Positions 1-9,232 of a DNA stretch of 64,000 nucleotides are shown here, piece by piece. The stretch's first letter is position 1, and every line of letters starts with the position of its first letter. A program made the position numbers and the translations under genes. This stretch comes from Limnohabitans sp. (lineage in GTDB: Bacteria > Pseudomonadota > Gammaproteobacteria > Burkholderiales > Burkholderiaceae_C). Below the pieces are notes generated by a model. That model made no database searches and was not told where the DNA came from. It saw only the letters and a program-made list of their open reading frames with translations. Location of the stretch: positions 124,001 to 188,000 of the forward strand of contig NZ_JAOASQ010000023.1 in assembly GCF_030158565.1 (NCBI RefSeq). The letters run 5' to 3'.

Positions 1-432
1 GATGGGCAAGCGGATCGTGTAACGGCTGAACGTGAGCAAAGAAGTGCGCTCGCCTTTGATCAACTCAACCGGGACAGGTTCAAGCCGCCAAGCGCCATCC
101 TTGGCTACAGGGTAATGCGCAAAAGGTGTTGAGCGGGAGGGGTCGACATAGATGTCCACCATCTCCACGTTCTTGATGTGCCGGAAAATCTCCAGCTGCT
201 TTTGCGCACCGGCATGGTCATCAAAACGAACGGCTGCAGCATTGCTCTCGGCGGCCAGCTCGGCCAAACTTTTGGCGGCCGCTTGCGTGGCTTGCAAGGT
301 TTGGCTGGCCTGCCAAAGCAATGTGACCGCAAAAAACAGCGGCAATACACACCAAATCCCCAGCGCCAAGATGTGGTTGAGCTTCTGCCGCATGGGCAGA
401 CGCAAAAGTCTCTCTCGACGCCAAAAATTCAT
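1..432 (-). CDS. Membrane sensor protein with CHASE8-like periplasmic region (N-terminal part only; C-terminus off the left edge)
   Basis: Reading revcomp from ATG at 432 gives MNFWRRERLLRLPMRQKLNHILALGIWCVLPLFFAVTLLWQASQTLQATQAAAKSLAELAAESNAAAVRFDDHAGAQKQLEIFRHIKNVEMVDIYVD..., a TM segment followed by a CHASE8-like pattern, directly downstream of a YfiR-like gene. Confidence 0.65.
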   Translation of the reverse strand, partial: MNFWRRERLLRLPMRQKLNHILALGIWCVLPLFFAVTLLWQASQTLQATQAAAKSLAELAAESNAAAVRFDDHAGAQKQLEIFRHIKNVEMVDIYVDPSRSTPFAHYPVAKDGAWRLEPVPVELIKGERTSLLTFSRYTIRLPI

Positions 433-454
433 GCGTAATACTGTACGAAATTTT

Positions 455-1015
455 TTACCGGATCACGGCCCTGGCCAATTTCAGCATTTGACTGCTGGCT
501 TTGATGTTGGATTTTTGCAAGTTCAGCAAGTTCACGTCGAACTCCACACGGTCATCACTGAAAATCAGTGACAAGTGTGCCCCCAAGTCCATGGCCTGGC
601 GAGCATCACTGACCAATAAAACTTGGGAATTGCCCAGTTGGCGCGCGGCAGCAGACAAAAGACGTGCGTCGCTCTCACCGATAAAAGCCATGGCGCAATC
701 CTTGATCTGGTCCATGGGTACATCCTTGCGAACCAGGATTTCCCGGCCCTGCGCCATGCGGCGGTTCAAACTGAGCATGGCCCCATTGAGGTCATCTTTG
801 CCCATCACACAAAGGCGGATGGCCTTGTCATCGGTGCCCGACATTTCCACAAACTTGGCGAAGTTATACACATACGCTGCCTTGATGCGGTCGGCCGTTT
901 GCATATCAGGTTGAGCGCTCACGGTCAGCGCGAAAGTACCGATCAGGCCGCAAAGACTGCGCGCCAGAAAGCGTACGGCTGTCAACAAGAATTGAAGGTG
1001 CATGTTCATGGTCAT
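455..1015 (-). CDS. YfiR family protein (DUF4154)
   Basis: Signal-peptide-like N-terminus and the ADRIKAAYVYNFAKFVEM motif typical of DUF4154/YfiR; ATG at 1015 overlaps the end of the upstream TonB receptor. Confidence 0.85.
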   Translation of the reverse strand: MTMNMHLQFLLTAVRFLARSLCGLIGTFALTVSAQPDMQTADRIKAAYVYNFAKFVEMSGTDDKAIRLCVMGKDDLNGAMLSLNRRMAQGREILVRKDVPMDQIKDCAMAFIGESDARLLSAAARQLGNSQVLLVSDARQAMDLGAHLSLIFSDDRVEFDVNLLNLQKSNIKASSQMLKLARAVIR

Positions 1016-1020
1016 GTCCT

Positions 1021-3225
1021 TCAAAAACGTGTCACAGCTTGAACCAACGCACTGCGCTGCACGTCATAGGTGCGCGTCGTGGGCAAGATGCTCATGAATT
1101 CCGTGTGGCGATCCTTGAGCAAATTGCGCCCCGATATCGACAACTCGGTGTTGCGATTGACTTGCCAGGCCAAGCGCATGTCCAGCCCGGTGTAGGGCGC
1201 AATCCGCACTTGCTCGAGTGAGTTGATCGTGTAGAAAGCCGTTTCCGATTGGTATCGCAATCGAACATCGAGATTCAGGTCATGCGCCAGACTGAAATTG
1301 TTGTTCAGCGAGATTTGGTGTCGAGGTGAGCCATTTTCATGTGCGATCTTCTGGTAATCACCCAAGTCGTCTCCGGTGGTGGTTCCTTTGATCCGCAAAT
1401 GGCTGTAAGCAGATTGCAGCTTCCACCAAGAATAAGGGTGCCACTCCAGAGACACTTCACCGCCCCAAGAACGGACTTTGTCCAAATTGGTGTTGTAGCC
1501 CGACAGGGTGAAGTAACAAGCGCTTGGTCTGGATTGGTCATAGCATGCGATGGCTTGCTGTACATCCAAAGGCGAGATGGGATTGGCCGCCATGCGGCCA
1601 CCGCGCAGGTTGCTGTAATCGGTCAGGAACAGCGATGAATCGATGCTCAAGAAATTGGAAAATTGTTTTCGCCAGCCTGCCTCCAGACTGATGGCCTTTT
1701 CCGCGTGCACTGACGCATTGGCCAGTGGCGAGACCTGCGTCAATGCCGTCAGCATGTTGGCCGGCAAGTTCAGTCCTGTGATCGCATTCAGATTGGCTGC
1801 ATCTTGCGCGCTGATGTCGATCGTCGACATGCTTTCCGTGCGCCTTGGCGAGCGAACTGATCGCGACAAAGCACCCCAATAAGCTTCATTCTGGCTTGGC
1901 GTGTAAAGCACACGTGCATTGGGTTGCACATTGAAGCCGGTCAAGCCGTCTTTCTCGAATTTGGAGCCCAGGATCAACTTGAAGCGTTCAGGCACCAGCG
2001 TGATTTCATCGTGAACGAATGCGCTGTAACTGACCCGCTGGTCTTTGCCATAGCTCAGGTAATAAGGTGATGCCGGCAAGATCAGTTCATCGCGGGTATG
2101 CCGCAAATTCAGGCCCCAGATGAAGTCATGAGACTCATACAGCTTGCGCTGCTGAAAATCAACATCGAAATCGGTTTTGACACCGCCCATGGACATGAGC
2201 GCAGGCACCAGGCCCAGTGGCATGGTCGATGAACTGGCCCCCGACCCCCAGACCCCTTTGTGCATGGTGCTTTCGTGGTCGAGAGAAGCTTGCAGCACAT
2301 TCTCGGCGCCATCGGCGGTCTTCCAGTTGTAGCGGCCTTGCAGTGAGCCGCCCTGGTCATTGGCAGACAGGAGTGCATCCCTGGAGTACGGCGTTGCTGC
2401 ATCACTGAAACCCAATACCGATGGGGTCACCCAGCCTTCTTTGGATCGGTGCTGATACAGCTCAGCTTTGATGCTGAGTTGGCCGCTTTCGACTTGCGGC
2501 TCTAACTTCAGACCCACCCGCTGCTGACTCGACCCGTCTGGAGAGACCAAGCCGGAATTTCGCTCCAGTGCGCCCCCCATCAAGCCGACCTTGCCATAAA
2601 CCTTGTAATGACCACCTTGCTCCAGCACACCGGCATAACGCAAAGAAGTCGATGCCAAGTCACCTGTGCCTAAGGTCGCGCTGAGCAATCCGCCCTGACT
2701 GGACGCAGCCGAGCGCGTGACGATGTTGATCACGCCATTCATGGCATTGGTGCCCCACAGGGCCGCTCCAGGGCCGCGGATGACCTCAATGCGCTCGATG
2801 TCTTCCATGACGATGTCTTGTGTTTCCCACAAGACACCCGAAAACAGTGGCGAATAAACGCTGCGCCCATCGACTTGGACCAGCAACTTGCCCGAGAAAC
2901 GTTCGTTGAATCCCCGTGAACTGACCGCCCAACTGCCGCGACTGATCTGCGCCACATTGAGCCCAGGCACCTGACGCAAGGCCTCGGGAATGGACTGCGC
3001 CCCCGAACGGCGAATTTCCTCCGCCGAAATGACATACGCGGCAGCGGCCATATCGGCCACACGCTGCTCTTTTCTGGACATCGACATCAGGCGGTAATCC
3101 ACCAGCTCTTCAAGCGACATGTCCAGAAACTCGTTGCTCGCCGCCGAGGCAACTGTGGCCTGAACAGCCAACGACAGAAGTGACCATCGCCAGAATGGCG
3201 TGCCACTTTTCCTTTTTTGAATCAT
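1021..3225 (-). CDS. TonB-dependent receptor
   Basis: Plug-domain motifs (IPEALRQVPGLNVAQ, IERIEVIRGPGAALWGTNAMNGVINIVTR) and C-terminal beta-barrel ending in aromatic F. Confidence 0.93.
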   Translation of the reverse strand: MIQKRKSGTPFWRWSLLSLAVQATVASAASNEFLDMSLEELVDYRLMSMSRKEQRVADMAAAAYVISAEEIRRSGAQSIPEALRQVPGLNVAQISRGSWAVSSRGFNERFSGKLLVQVDGRSVYSPLFSGVLWETQDIVMEDIERIEVIRGPGAALWGTNAMNGVINIVTRSAASSQGGLLSATLGTGDLASTSLRYAGVLEQGGHYKVYGKVGLMGGALERNSGLVSPDGSSQQRVGLKLEPQVESGQLSIKAELYQHRSKEGWVTPSVLGFSDAATPYSRDALLSANDQGGSLQGRYNWKTADGAENVLQASLDHESTMHKGVWGSGASSSTMPLGLVPALMSMGGVKTDFDVDFQQRKLYESHDFIWGLNLRHTRDELILPASPYYLSYGKDQRVSYSAFVHDEITLVPERFKLILGSKFEKDGLTGFNVQPNARVLYTPSQNEAYWGALSRSVRSPRRTESMSTIDISAQDAANLNAITGLNLPANMLTALTQVSPLANASVHAEKAISLEAGWRKQFSNFLSIDSSLFLTDYSNLRGGRMAANPISPLDVQQAIACYDQSRPSACYFTLSGYNTNLDKVRSWGGEVSLEWHPYSWWKLQSAYSHLRIKGTTTGDDLGDYQKIAHENGSPRHQISLNNNFSLAHDLNLDVRLRYQSETAFYTINSLEQVRIAPYTGLDMRLAWQVNRNTELSISGRNLLKDRHTEFMSILPTTRTYDVQRSALVQAVTRF

Positions 3226-3414
3226 CAACAGCTCCCTGCGGGGTTTTGGGCCTGACCCATATCAATCATTAGATTTTACATTTGTAGATTTTTAAGTGCA
3301 TAAAGGAATCTAAAAACTGATCAATTCAACAAATTTAATTCATCACAACTTTGCAATGTTCAGAGTCATCCGTGGCCGATGCTGCAAGCAGCAAGGACCG
3401 CTACACTGGCCCGC

Positions 3415-3885
3415 ATGGAACTTTGGCTCACTCAACTCCTGCAATGGCTGGCGCTGCCTGAATTCGGTCTGAGCACCGTGTTTGTCGTATCTTTCATCTC
3501 AGCCACGCTGCTGCCGATGGGGTCTGAGCCTGCGGTCTTTGGGCTGATCAAGCTCAACCCCGACTTGTTCTGGTCGGCCATCGCCGTGGCCACTGTCGGT
3601 AACACCTTGGGCGGCATGTTCAGTTGGTGGATGGGCTGGGGCTCGCGCAAGGTGTCCAAACGCTGGAGCAACTCGGCTCAGCATGTCAGGGCGCTGGCGT
3701 GGCTGGAAAAATTGGGGCCCAAGGCCTGCCTGCTGTCTTGGCTGCCCGGGGTGGGCGATCCCTTGTGTGCGGTGGCTGGCTGGCTGCAGATGCCTTTGTG
3801 GCCCTGCACGCTGTACATGGCCATTGGCAAATTCGCGCGTTACTTAACGATGACCGCGGGCCTGCTCTGGGTGTTTCCTGGTTAA
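3415..3885 (+). CDS. YqaA family / DedA-like inner membrane protein
   Basis: MELWLTQLLQWLALPEFGLSTVFVVSFISATLLPMGSEPAVFGLI...GNTLGGMFSWWMGWG resembles YqaA/SNARE-associated family. Confidence 0.8.
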   Translation: MELWLTQLLQWLALPEFGLSTVFVVSFISATLLPMGSEPAVFGLIKLNPDLFWSAIAVATVGNTLGGMFSWWMGWGSRKVSKRWSNSAQHVRALAWLEKLGPKACLLSWLPGVGDPLCAVAGWLQMPLWPCTLYMAIGKFARYLTMTAGLLWVFPG

Positions 3886-3951
3886 AGCCAAAACCCACTT
3901 CATCAGTCGGATTTCTATTGACCCGCATGGCGACAATGCAAATAATGGTCA

Positions 3952-3973
3952 AACGTTTCAATATTGAAACGTT
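3952..3973. promoter_or_regulatory. 22-bp perfect palindrome (AACGTTTCAATATTGAAACGTT), putative operator
   Basis: Read directly; lies 19 bp upstream of the ATG of the VOC gene. Confidence 0.7.
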
Positions 3974-3989
3974 GTTTTACTAAAGAAAC
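3974..3989. promoter_or_regulatory. Second operator-like half-palindrome GTTTTACTAAAGAAAC
   Basis: Matches 15/16 the element GTTTCACTAAAGAAAC at 19883-19898. Confidence 0.55.
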
Positions 3990-3991
3990 AA

Positions 3992-4957
3992 ATGAGCGTT
4001 CTCGGTATTGACGAAATCACCTTCGGGGCCCAAGACGTTGGCCGTTGCAAGCAATTCTTTCTGGACTGGGGCTTATCCCTGGTCGAAGAAACGCCTGCAC
4101 GCCTTGTCTTTGCTTCACTCAATGGCTGCCGCGTGATCGTGGCGCACTCTGATACACCCGGCCTGCCGCCTGGGGTCGAGGCCGACCCGACCTTGCGCGA
4201 AGTCGTTTGGGGCGTAGCCTCCGAAGAAGACATGGTGCGCTATGCAGCAGCCTTGCAAACACAACCAGGCTTTGTGCAGCAAGACCAGCGCATCGGTTGT
4301 ACGGACCCCAGCGGTTTGGCCGTGCGGCTACAAATCAGTCAGAAAAAGACGCTGGACCTCGATTGCGCTCAACTCAACACCTGGTCAGCCCGCCCCCGCG
4401 TCAACCAGCCCAGCCAAGCCTATGACCGCGCCCAACCCATTGAAGTTGGGCATGTGGTGTTCTTCGTCAAAGAGCTCGAAAAGGTGTCGCAGTTTTACCA
4501 AACCCTCTTGGGCTTTGTCGTGTCAGACAAGTACCCCGATCGCGGTCACTTTCTGCGTTGCGCTGCACGTGGCGGTCACCACGACCTTTTCCTTCTTCAA
4601 CTGCCTGAGGCGCGCAATGGCTTGAACCATGTGGCCTTCACGGTGCGCGATGTGCACGAAGTCTTTGGTGGCGGCTTGCACATGTCGCGCTGTGGCTGGG
4701 ACACCGAACTGGGCCCTGGACGGCACCCGATTTCTTCTGCCATCTTCTGGTACTTCGTGAGCCCCGCTGGAGCCTTGGTCGAGTACTACACCGACGAGGA
4801 CGAGCTGACCGAAGACTGGCAGCCGCGCGAATTCACGCCAGGGCCGACGGTGTTTGCCGAATGGGCCATCAAAGGCGGTATCGATGGACAAACACGACGC
4901 CAAAAAGATGCAGACGCACCCAGTGGACGCTTCATGACCGACAAACCCAAGGCCTGA
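3992..4957 (+). CDS. Two-domain VOC family protein (extradiol-dioxygenase-like)
   Basis: Tandem glyoxalase/bleomycin-type domains (GIDEITFGAQDVGRCKQFF..., VGHVVFFVKELEKVSQFYQTLLGFVVSDKY...NHVAFTVRDVHEV...VEYYTDEDE). Confidence 0.85.
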   Translation: MSVLGIDEITFGAQDVGRCKQFFLDWGLSLVEETPARLVFASLNGCRVIVAHSDTPGLPPGVEADPTLREVVWGVASEEDMVRYAAALQTQPGFVQQDQRIGCTDPSGLAVRLQISQKKTLDLDCAQLNTWSARPRVNQPSQAYDRAQPIEVGHVVFFVKELEKVSQFYQTLLGFVVSDKYPDRGHFLRCAARGGHHDLFLLQLPEARNGLNHVAFTVRDVHEVFGGGLHMSRCGWDTELGPGRHPISSAIFWYFVSPAGALVEYYTDEDELTEDWQPREFTPGPTVFAEWAIKGGIDGQTRRQKDADAPSGRFMTDKPKA

Positions 4958-4996
4958 ACAGCGCCGCCTTCAATTCAGCCAACCGGAGTTTCTTGC

Positions 4997-5230
4997 ATGT
5001 CACACCACCCTGCTGCCCTTTACAACGACACACACCAGGCCCGCTCTAAGGCCCCCACCAGCTATGAGAGCTTGCTGGGCGACGCCATCGAGCGCGCTTT
5101 TGGCAGCGGCATTCATGACCTGGACGCGCTGGTGCAGTACCTGAACACCGCAGGCCCTTCGGGCCCAAACGGCCAAGCCTGGACAGCCGAAACCTATCAG
5201 CAAGAGATGGCCCGCCTGGCCGCCGCCTGA
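4997..5230 (+). CDS. Small (77 aa) conserved-looking protein, possibly recombinase-like HTH fold
   Basis: MSHHPAALYNDTHQARSKAPTSYESLLGDAIERAFGSGIHDLDALVQYLNTAGPSGPNGQAWTAETYQQEMARLAAA; located between VOC and Rieske genes on the same strand. Confidence 0.7.
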   Translation: MSHHPAALYNDTHQARSKAPTSYESLLGDAIERAFGSGIHDLDALVQYLNTAGPSGPNGQAWTAETYQQEMARLAAA

Positions 5231-5250
5231 AGCAAAACCGAAGGAAGATC

Positions 5251-6282
5251 ATGAACGCCCAAGTCATCAACGTTCAGCTGGACCCCGTCGACGCCGCGCT
5301 TGAAGTGGGTTTGAAAGACCTGTGGTTTCCGGTGTGCCCCTCCGGCTTTGTCAAAGAAAACCCGATTTCCCTGCGCCGACTGGGCTACAAAATCGTGCTG
5401 TGGCGCGATGCCACAGGTCAAGTCCACGCGCTGGAAGACCATTGCCCGCACCGGGGTGCTCCGCTGTCGCTGGGCGTCATCCTGGGTGACCGCATCGCCT
5501 GTCCGTACCACGGTGTGGAAGTGCGCCACGACGGCACCGTGATGCGCGTGCCCGGCAGCCCGGGTTGCAAGCTCGAAGGCTCACGCCCCACCCGCAGTTT
5601 CCACACCGCAGAATCGAATGGCGCGATCTTCTTGTACAACGCCAGCAACCCGGCACTCGACGAAGCGCCACCGCTGCGCCTGCCCGAACAACTGACCTCG
5701 CCCGAGTGGTCGTCTTTCCTGTGCTACACCGAATGGGGTGGCGACTACCGCTATGTGATCGACAACGTGATGGACCCCATGCACGGGGCCTACCTGCACA
5801 AGCAGTCGCACACCATGGCCGAAGGCGACATGACCGCCGAGTTCCAGATCCGTGAACTCGACAACGGCTTCATCTTCGAAAAGAAGCACCAGCGCGATGT
5901 GAACTTTGACTGGACCGAATGGCTGGACACCGGCATCCACCTGATGCGGCTGGAAATCCCCTACCCCAAGACCGGCGGGCCTGGCGGCAACTTCACCATC
6001 ATCGGCAGCTACACCCCGATCACCAACCGCGTCGCAGGGGTCTTCCACTGGCGCTGCCGCAAGGTGGACGGTTGGCAACGCGACACCTGGCGCTTCCTTT
6101 ACAAAAACCGCCTGGAGCAGCGCCACTGGAACGTGTTGGAGCAAGACCGCGTGGCCGTCGAAAACATGGAGCCCGACGCCAACAAGCGCGAGCACCTCTA
6201 TGCCCACGACATGGGCATCGTGCGACTGCGCCGCCACCTGCGCAAACTGGCCACTGAACAACTGGCCCCAAACGCCGCCTGA
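5251..6282 (+). CDS. Rieske 2Fe-2S aromatic ring-hydroxylating oxygenase, alpha subunit
   Basis: Rieske motif DHCPHRGAPLSLG...CPYHGVEV; catalytic domain DNVMDPMHGAYLH. Confidence 0.92.
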   Translation: MNAQVINVQLDPVDAALEVGLKDLWFPVCPSGFVKENPISLRRLGYKIVLWRDATGQVHALEDHCPHRGAPLSLGVILGDRIACPYHGVEVRHDGTVMRVPGSPGCKLEGSRPTRSFHTAESNGAIFLYNASNPALDEAPPLRLPEQLTSPEWSSFLCYTEWGGDYRYVIDNVMDPMHGAYLHKQSHTMAEGDMTAEFQIRELDNGFIFEKKHQRDVNFDWTEWLDTGIHLMRLEIPYPKTGGPGGNFTIIGSYTPITNRVAGVFHWRCRKVDGWQRDTWRFLYKNRLEQRHWNVLEQDRVAVENMEPDANKREHLYAHDMGIVRLRRHLRKLATEQLAPNAA

Positions 6283-6283
6283 C

Positions 6284-7240
6284 ATGAGCACCTTGAAGGT
6301 ATGGGTCCACACCCTGCGTCACCAAGCGCAAGACATCATCAGCGTCGAGCTTCGCCCCATGCCGGGTGAAACCTTGCCTGCATTCGAGGCCGGCGCCCAC
6401 ATTGACCTGCATCTGCCCGGCGGCCTGGTGCGCAGCTACTCTTTGGCCAATGACAGCAGCGAACACCACCGGTACCTGCTGGGCGTGCTGAAAGACAAAA
6501 CCAGCCGGGGCGGTTCGCGCGCCGTCCACGAACAATTGCGCGTGGGCATGGCGCTCACCATCGGTGCCCCGCGCAACCATTTCCCTTTGCATGAAGAGGC
6601 CACGCATTCGGTGCTGATCGCAGGCGGCATCGGCATCACCCCCATCCTGAGCATGGCCCGGCGCTTGCAAGCACTGGGTCGTTCTTTTGAGGTGATCTAT
6701 CTGGCGCGTTCGCGCTCAGCGGCCGCTTTCACCGAAGACCTGCATGCGCTGAACTGCGCCATGCACTGGCACTTTGACGACGAAGCCGGGGGACCCGCCG
6801 ACTTGCATGCTTTGCTGCAAGCTCGGGGTGGGCAAAGCGACACCCACTTTTATGCCTGCGGCCCGGCTGTGATGCTGGATGCATTTGAAAAAATCTGTGC
6901 CGAGTTGGGCCACGACCACGCCCACATCGAACGCTTTGCGGCGGTTGAAATCAAAGCCGCCACCGATGCCCGCAGCGTCTTCACCGTGGAGCTGCGCCGA
7001 AGCGGCAAGACCTTTGACGTCACCCCCGACACCACACTGCACCAACAGCTGATCGCCACCAAAGCCAATGTGCCCTTCAGCTGCGAAGAAGGCATTTGCG
7101 GCTCTTGCGAAACGCGGGTGCTCGAAGGCACGCCCGATCACCGTGACATGGTGCTGAGTTCAGCCGAACACGCATCCAACCAAGTCATGATGGTCTGCGT
7201 GTCGGGCTGCAAGAGCGAACGGCTGGTGCTCGACCTCTGA
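6284..7240 (+). CDS. PDR/VanB family oxidoreductase (flavin/2Fe-2S reductase)
   Basis: RSYSLAND, GGIGITPILSMARRL, and C-terminal CEEGICGSCETRVLEG plant-type ferredoxin motif. Confidence 0.9.
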   Translation: MSTLKVWVHTLRHQAQDIISVELRPMPGETLPAFEAGAHIDLHLPGGLVRSYSLANDSSEHHRYLLGVLKDKTSRGGSRAVHEQLRVGMALTIGAPRNHFPLHEEATHSVLIAGGIGITPILSMARRLQALGRSFEVIYLARSRSAAAFTEDLHALNCAMHWHFDDEAGGPADLHALLQARGGQSDTHFYACGPAVMLDAFEKICAELGHDHAHIERFAAVEIKAATDARSVFTVELRRSGKTFDVTPDTTLHQQLIATKANVPFSCEEGICGSCETRVLEGTPDHRDMVLSSAEHASNQVMMVCVSGCKSERLVLDL

Positions 7241-7250
7241 AGCGCCAGCG

Positions 7251-8396
7251 TCAAGCTTGCAGTGGCACAGCCCAGGCGTCGTAGCCATACACGCCATCGG
7301 CATTGCCTTGGGTCTTCAGCCACTGGTTGCCGCGTGAGCCGATCTGGATTTCAGCGGTACGCGCTTGGCGTGCTGCGGCATAGCGCTGCAACGCCGCTGC
7401 CACATCGCTCACTTGCTGGACCTGCGACAGGCAACGCGCCACGACCACGCCGTCTTCGATGGCCATGCCGGCACCTTGCGCCATGAAAGGCAGCATCGGG
7501 TGGCAGGCATCGCCCAGCAAACTCACACGCCCCACCGACCATTGCGGCAACGGCTCGCGCTCGTACAAGGCACTTTTCAGCACGCTCTCACAGGCATCCA
7601 GCAAAGCACGGGCATCGGGGTGGTAGTCGCGGTAGAAACTGCGCAGCTCGTTCACATCGCCCGGACTGGTCCAGGATTCTTCGTGCCAGGAGTCCTGTCC
7701 GGTGGTGGCAAAGATGAAGGTGTCACGCCCCCGGTTCAGCGGAAAGGTCACGATCTGGCTTTGCGGGTTGGGGCCCCACCACTTGGTGAAGGCTTCAATC
7801 TCGGGCACTTGGCGCACCTTGTCGGTGGGCACCACGGCACGAAACGACACCACACCGGTAAAGCGTGGCTGCTCTTCGCCAAACAAAGCCGTGCGCACTT
7901 TGGAGTGGATGCCGTCAGCCCCCAGTACCACATCGTGCAGGACTTGCTGGCCATCCTCGAACGACAAACTCACGCCCGTATCGCTTTGGGTCAGGGTGCG
8001 CAGGCGTTTGGAAAACAGCACGCTCTCGGCTGGCACGGCGTTGGCCATGGCCGCCAGCACGTCCGCCCGGTGAATGGTCAGCTGCGGCGCGCCATAGCGC
8101 TGCTCGGCCGTGTCGCCCATGGGCAGACGAGAAGTCTCCAGCCCCGTGTCCCAGTCGCGGCTGATGCGAAAGGTGGGCCGCGCCCCACTGGCGCGAATGC
8201 CTTGTGCCACCGCCTCACCCAAGCCGTCGAGCGCACGCACTGCATTGGGCGTGAGGTTGATGTCGGCCCCCACGCGCATGAACTGCGCGGCCTGCTCGTA
8301 AACGGTGACCGTGTGGCCCTGTGCGCGCAAGGCGATGGCCGCGGTCAAACCGCCAATGCCTGCGCCCACGATGGCGATGTTCAAAGAAAGCGTCAT
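7251..8396 (-). CDS. FAD-dependent monooxygenase (salicylate hydroxylase-like)
   Basis: GAGIGGLTAAIALRAQGHTVTVYEQA, LLGDACHPMLPFMAQGAGMAIEDGVVVARCL. Confidence 0.9.
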   Translation of the reverse strand: MTLSLNIAIVGAGIGGLTAAIALRAQGHTVTVYEQAAQFMRVGADINLTPNAVRALDGLGEAVAQGIRASGARPTFRISRDWDTGLETSRLPMGDTAEQRYGAPQLTIHRADVLAAMANAVPAESVLFSKRLRTLTQSDTGVSLSFEDGQQVLHDVVLGADGIHSKVRTALFGEEQPRFTGVVSFRAVVPTDKVRQVPEIEAFTKWWGPNPQSQIVTFPLNRGRDTFIFATTGQDSWHEESWTSPGDVNELRSFYRDYHPDARALLDACESVLKSALYEREPLPQWSVGRVSLLGDACHPMLPFMAQGAGMAIEDGVVVARCLSQVQQVSDVAAALQRYAAARQARTAEIQIGSRGNQWLKTQGNADGVYGYDAWAVPLQA

Positions 8397-8441
8397 GTGC
8401 CAAGTCCTGAAAACGAATGAAAAGAAAACCTCGCTGAGCGC

Positions 8442-9221
8442 TCAGAAGACGCCCGGGAACGAGCCACCGTCAAGCAAAATATTCTGGCCATTGATGTAAC
8501 CGGCGTGCACGCTGCACAGGTACGCGCAGGTGTTGCCCAATTCATCGGGTTGACCAAAACGGTGTGCCGGATGCTTGGCCAAGCGTGCTGCAATGGCTTG
8601 CTCAGTGCTGATGCCCTGGCGTGCTGCCTGCGCTGCAAAATTGCCCGCCAGTCGGGCGGTGTCAAACGTGCCGGGCAAAAGGTTGTTGATGGTCACGCCT
8701 TGGGCCACCGTGGTGCGTGCCAGGCCCGCCACAAAACCGGTGAGCCCGCTGCGCGCACCATTGGACAGGCCCAAGCCATCGACAGGCGACTTGACGGCGC
8801 TCGAGGTGATGTTGACGATGCGCCCAAAACCGCGCGCCATCATGCCGTCCACCGTGGCCTTGATCAGCGCAATGGGGGCCAACATGTTGGCGTCCAGCGC
8901 CCGCACCCAGGTGTCTCGGTCCCACTGCCGGAAATCGCCCGGTGGCGGCCCACCGGCATTGGTGACCACGATGTCAAAGTCTTGATGCGTCGCAAAAATG
9001 CGTGCACGGCCTTCGTCGCTCGTCACATCGGCGGCCACACACTGCACCGCACCACCGCCCCAGCCGCGCAAACGCTCAGCCGCGGCCAGCAAGGGGGCCT
9101 CGGTGCGCGCCACGATCAGCACATCCACGCCTTCACGCACCAGTGCCTGCGCACAGGCATAGCCCAGCCCAGCGCTGGCACCGCAGACCAAAGCTTTTTT
9201 CCCGGCAATACCCAAGTCCAT
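8442..9221 (-). CDS. SDR family oxidoreductase
   Basis: KALVCGASAGLGYACAQALVREG, VTNAGGPPPG, ...GQNILLDGGSFPGVF. Confidence 0.9.
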   Translation of the reverse strand: MDLGIAGKKALVCGASAGLGYACAQALVREGVDVLIVARTEAPLLAAAERLRGWGGGAVQCVAADVTSDEGRARIFATHQDFDIVVTNAGGPPPGDFRQWDRDTWVRALDANMLAPIALIKATVDGMMARGFGRIVNITSSAVKSPVDGLGLSNGARSGLTGFVAGLARTTVAQGVTINNLLPGTFDTARLAGNFAAQAARQGISTEQAIAARLAKHPAHRFGQPDELGNTCAYLCSVHAGYINGQNILLDGGSFPGVF

Positions 9222-9232
9222 GAATCAATCCC

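Noticed and set aside
3241-3378. AT-rich TAGATTTT/AATCTAAAA stretches upstream of the TonB receptor
   Set aside because: Consistent with an ordinary AT-rich promoter; no convincing Fur or other named operator could be read.
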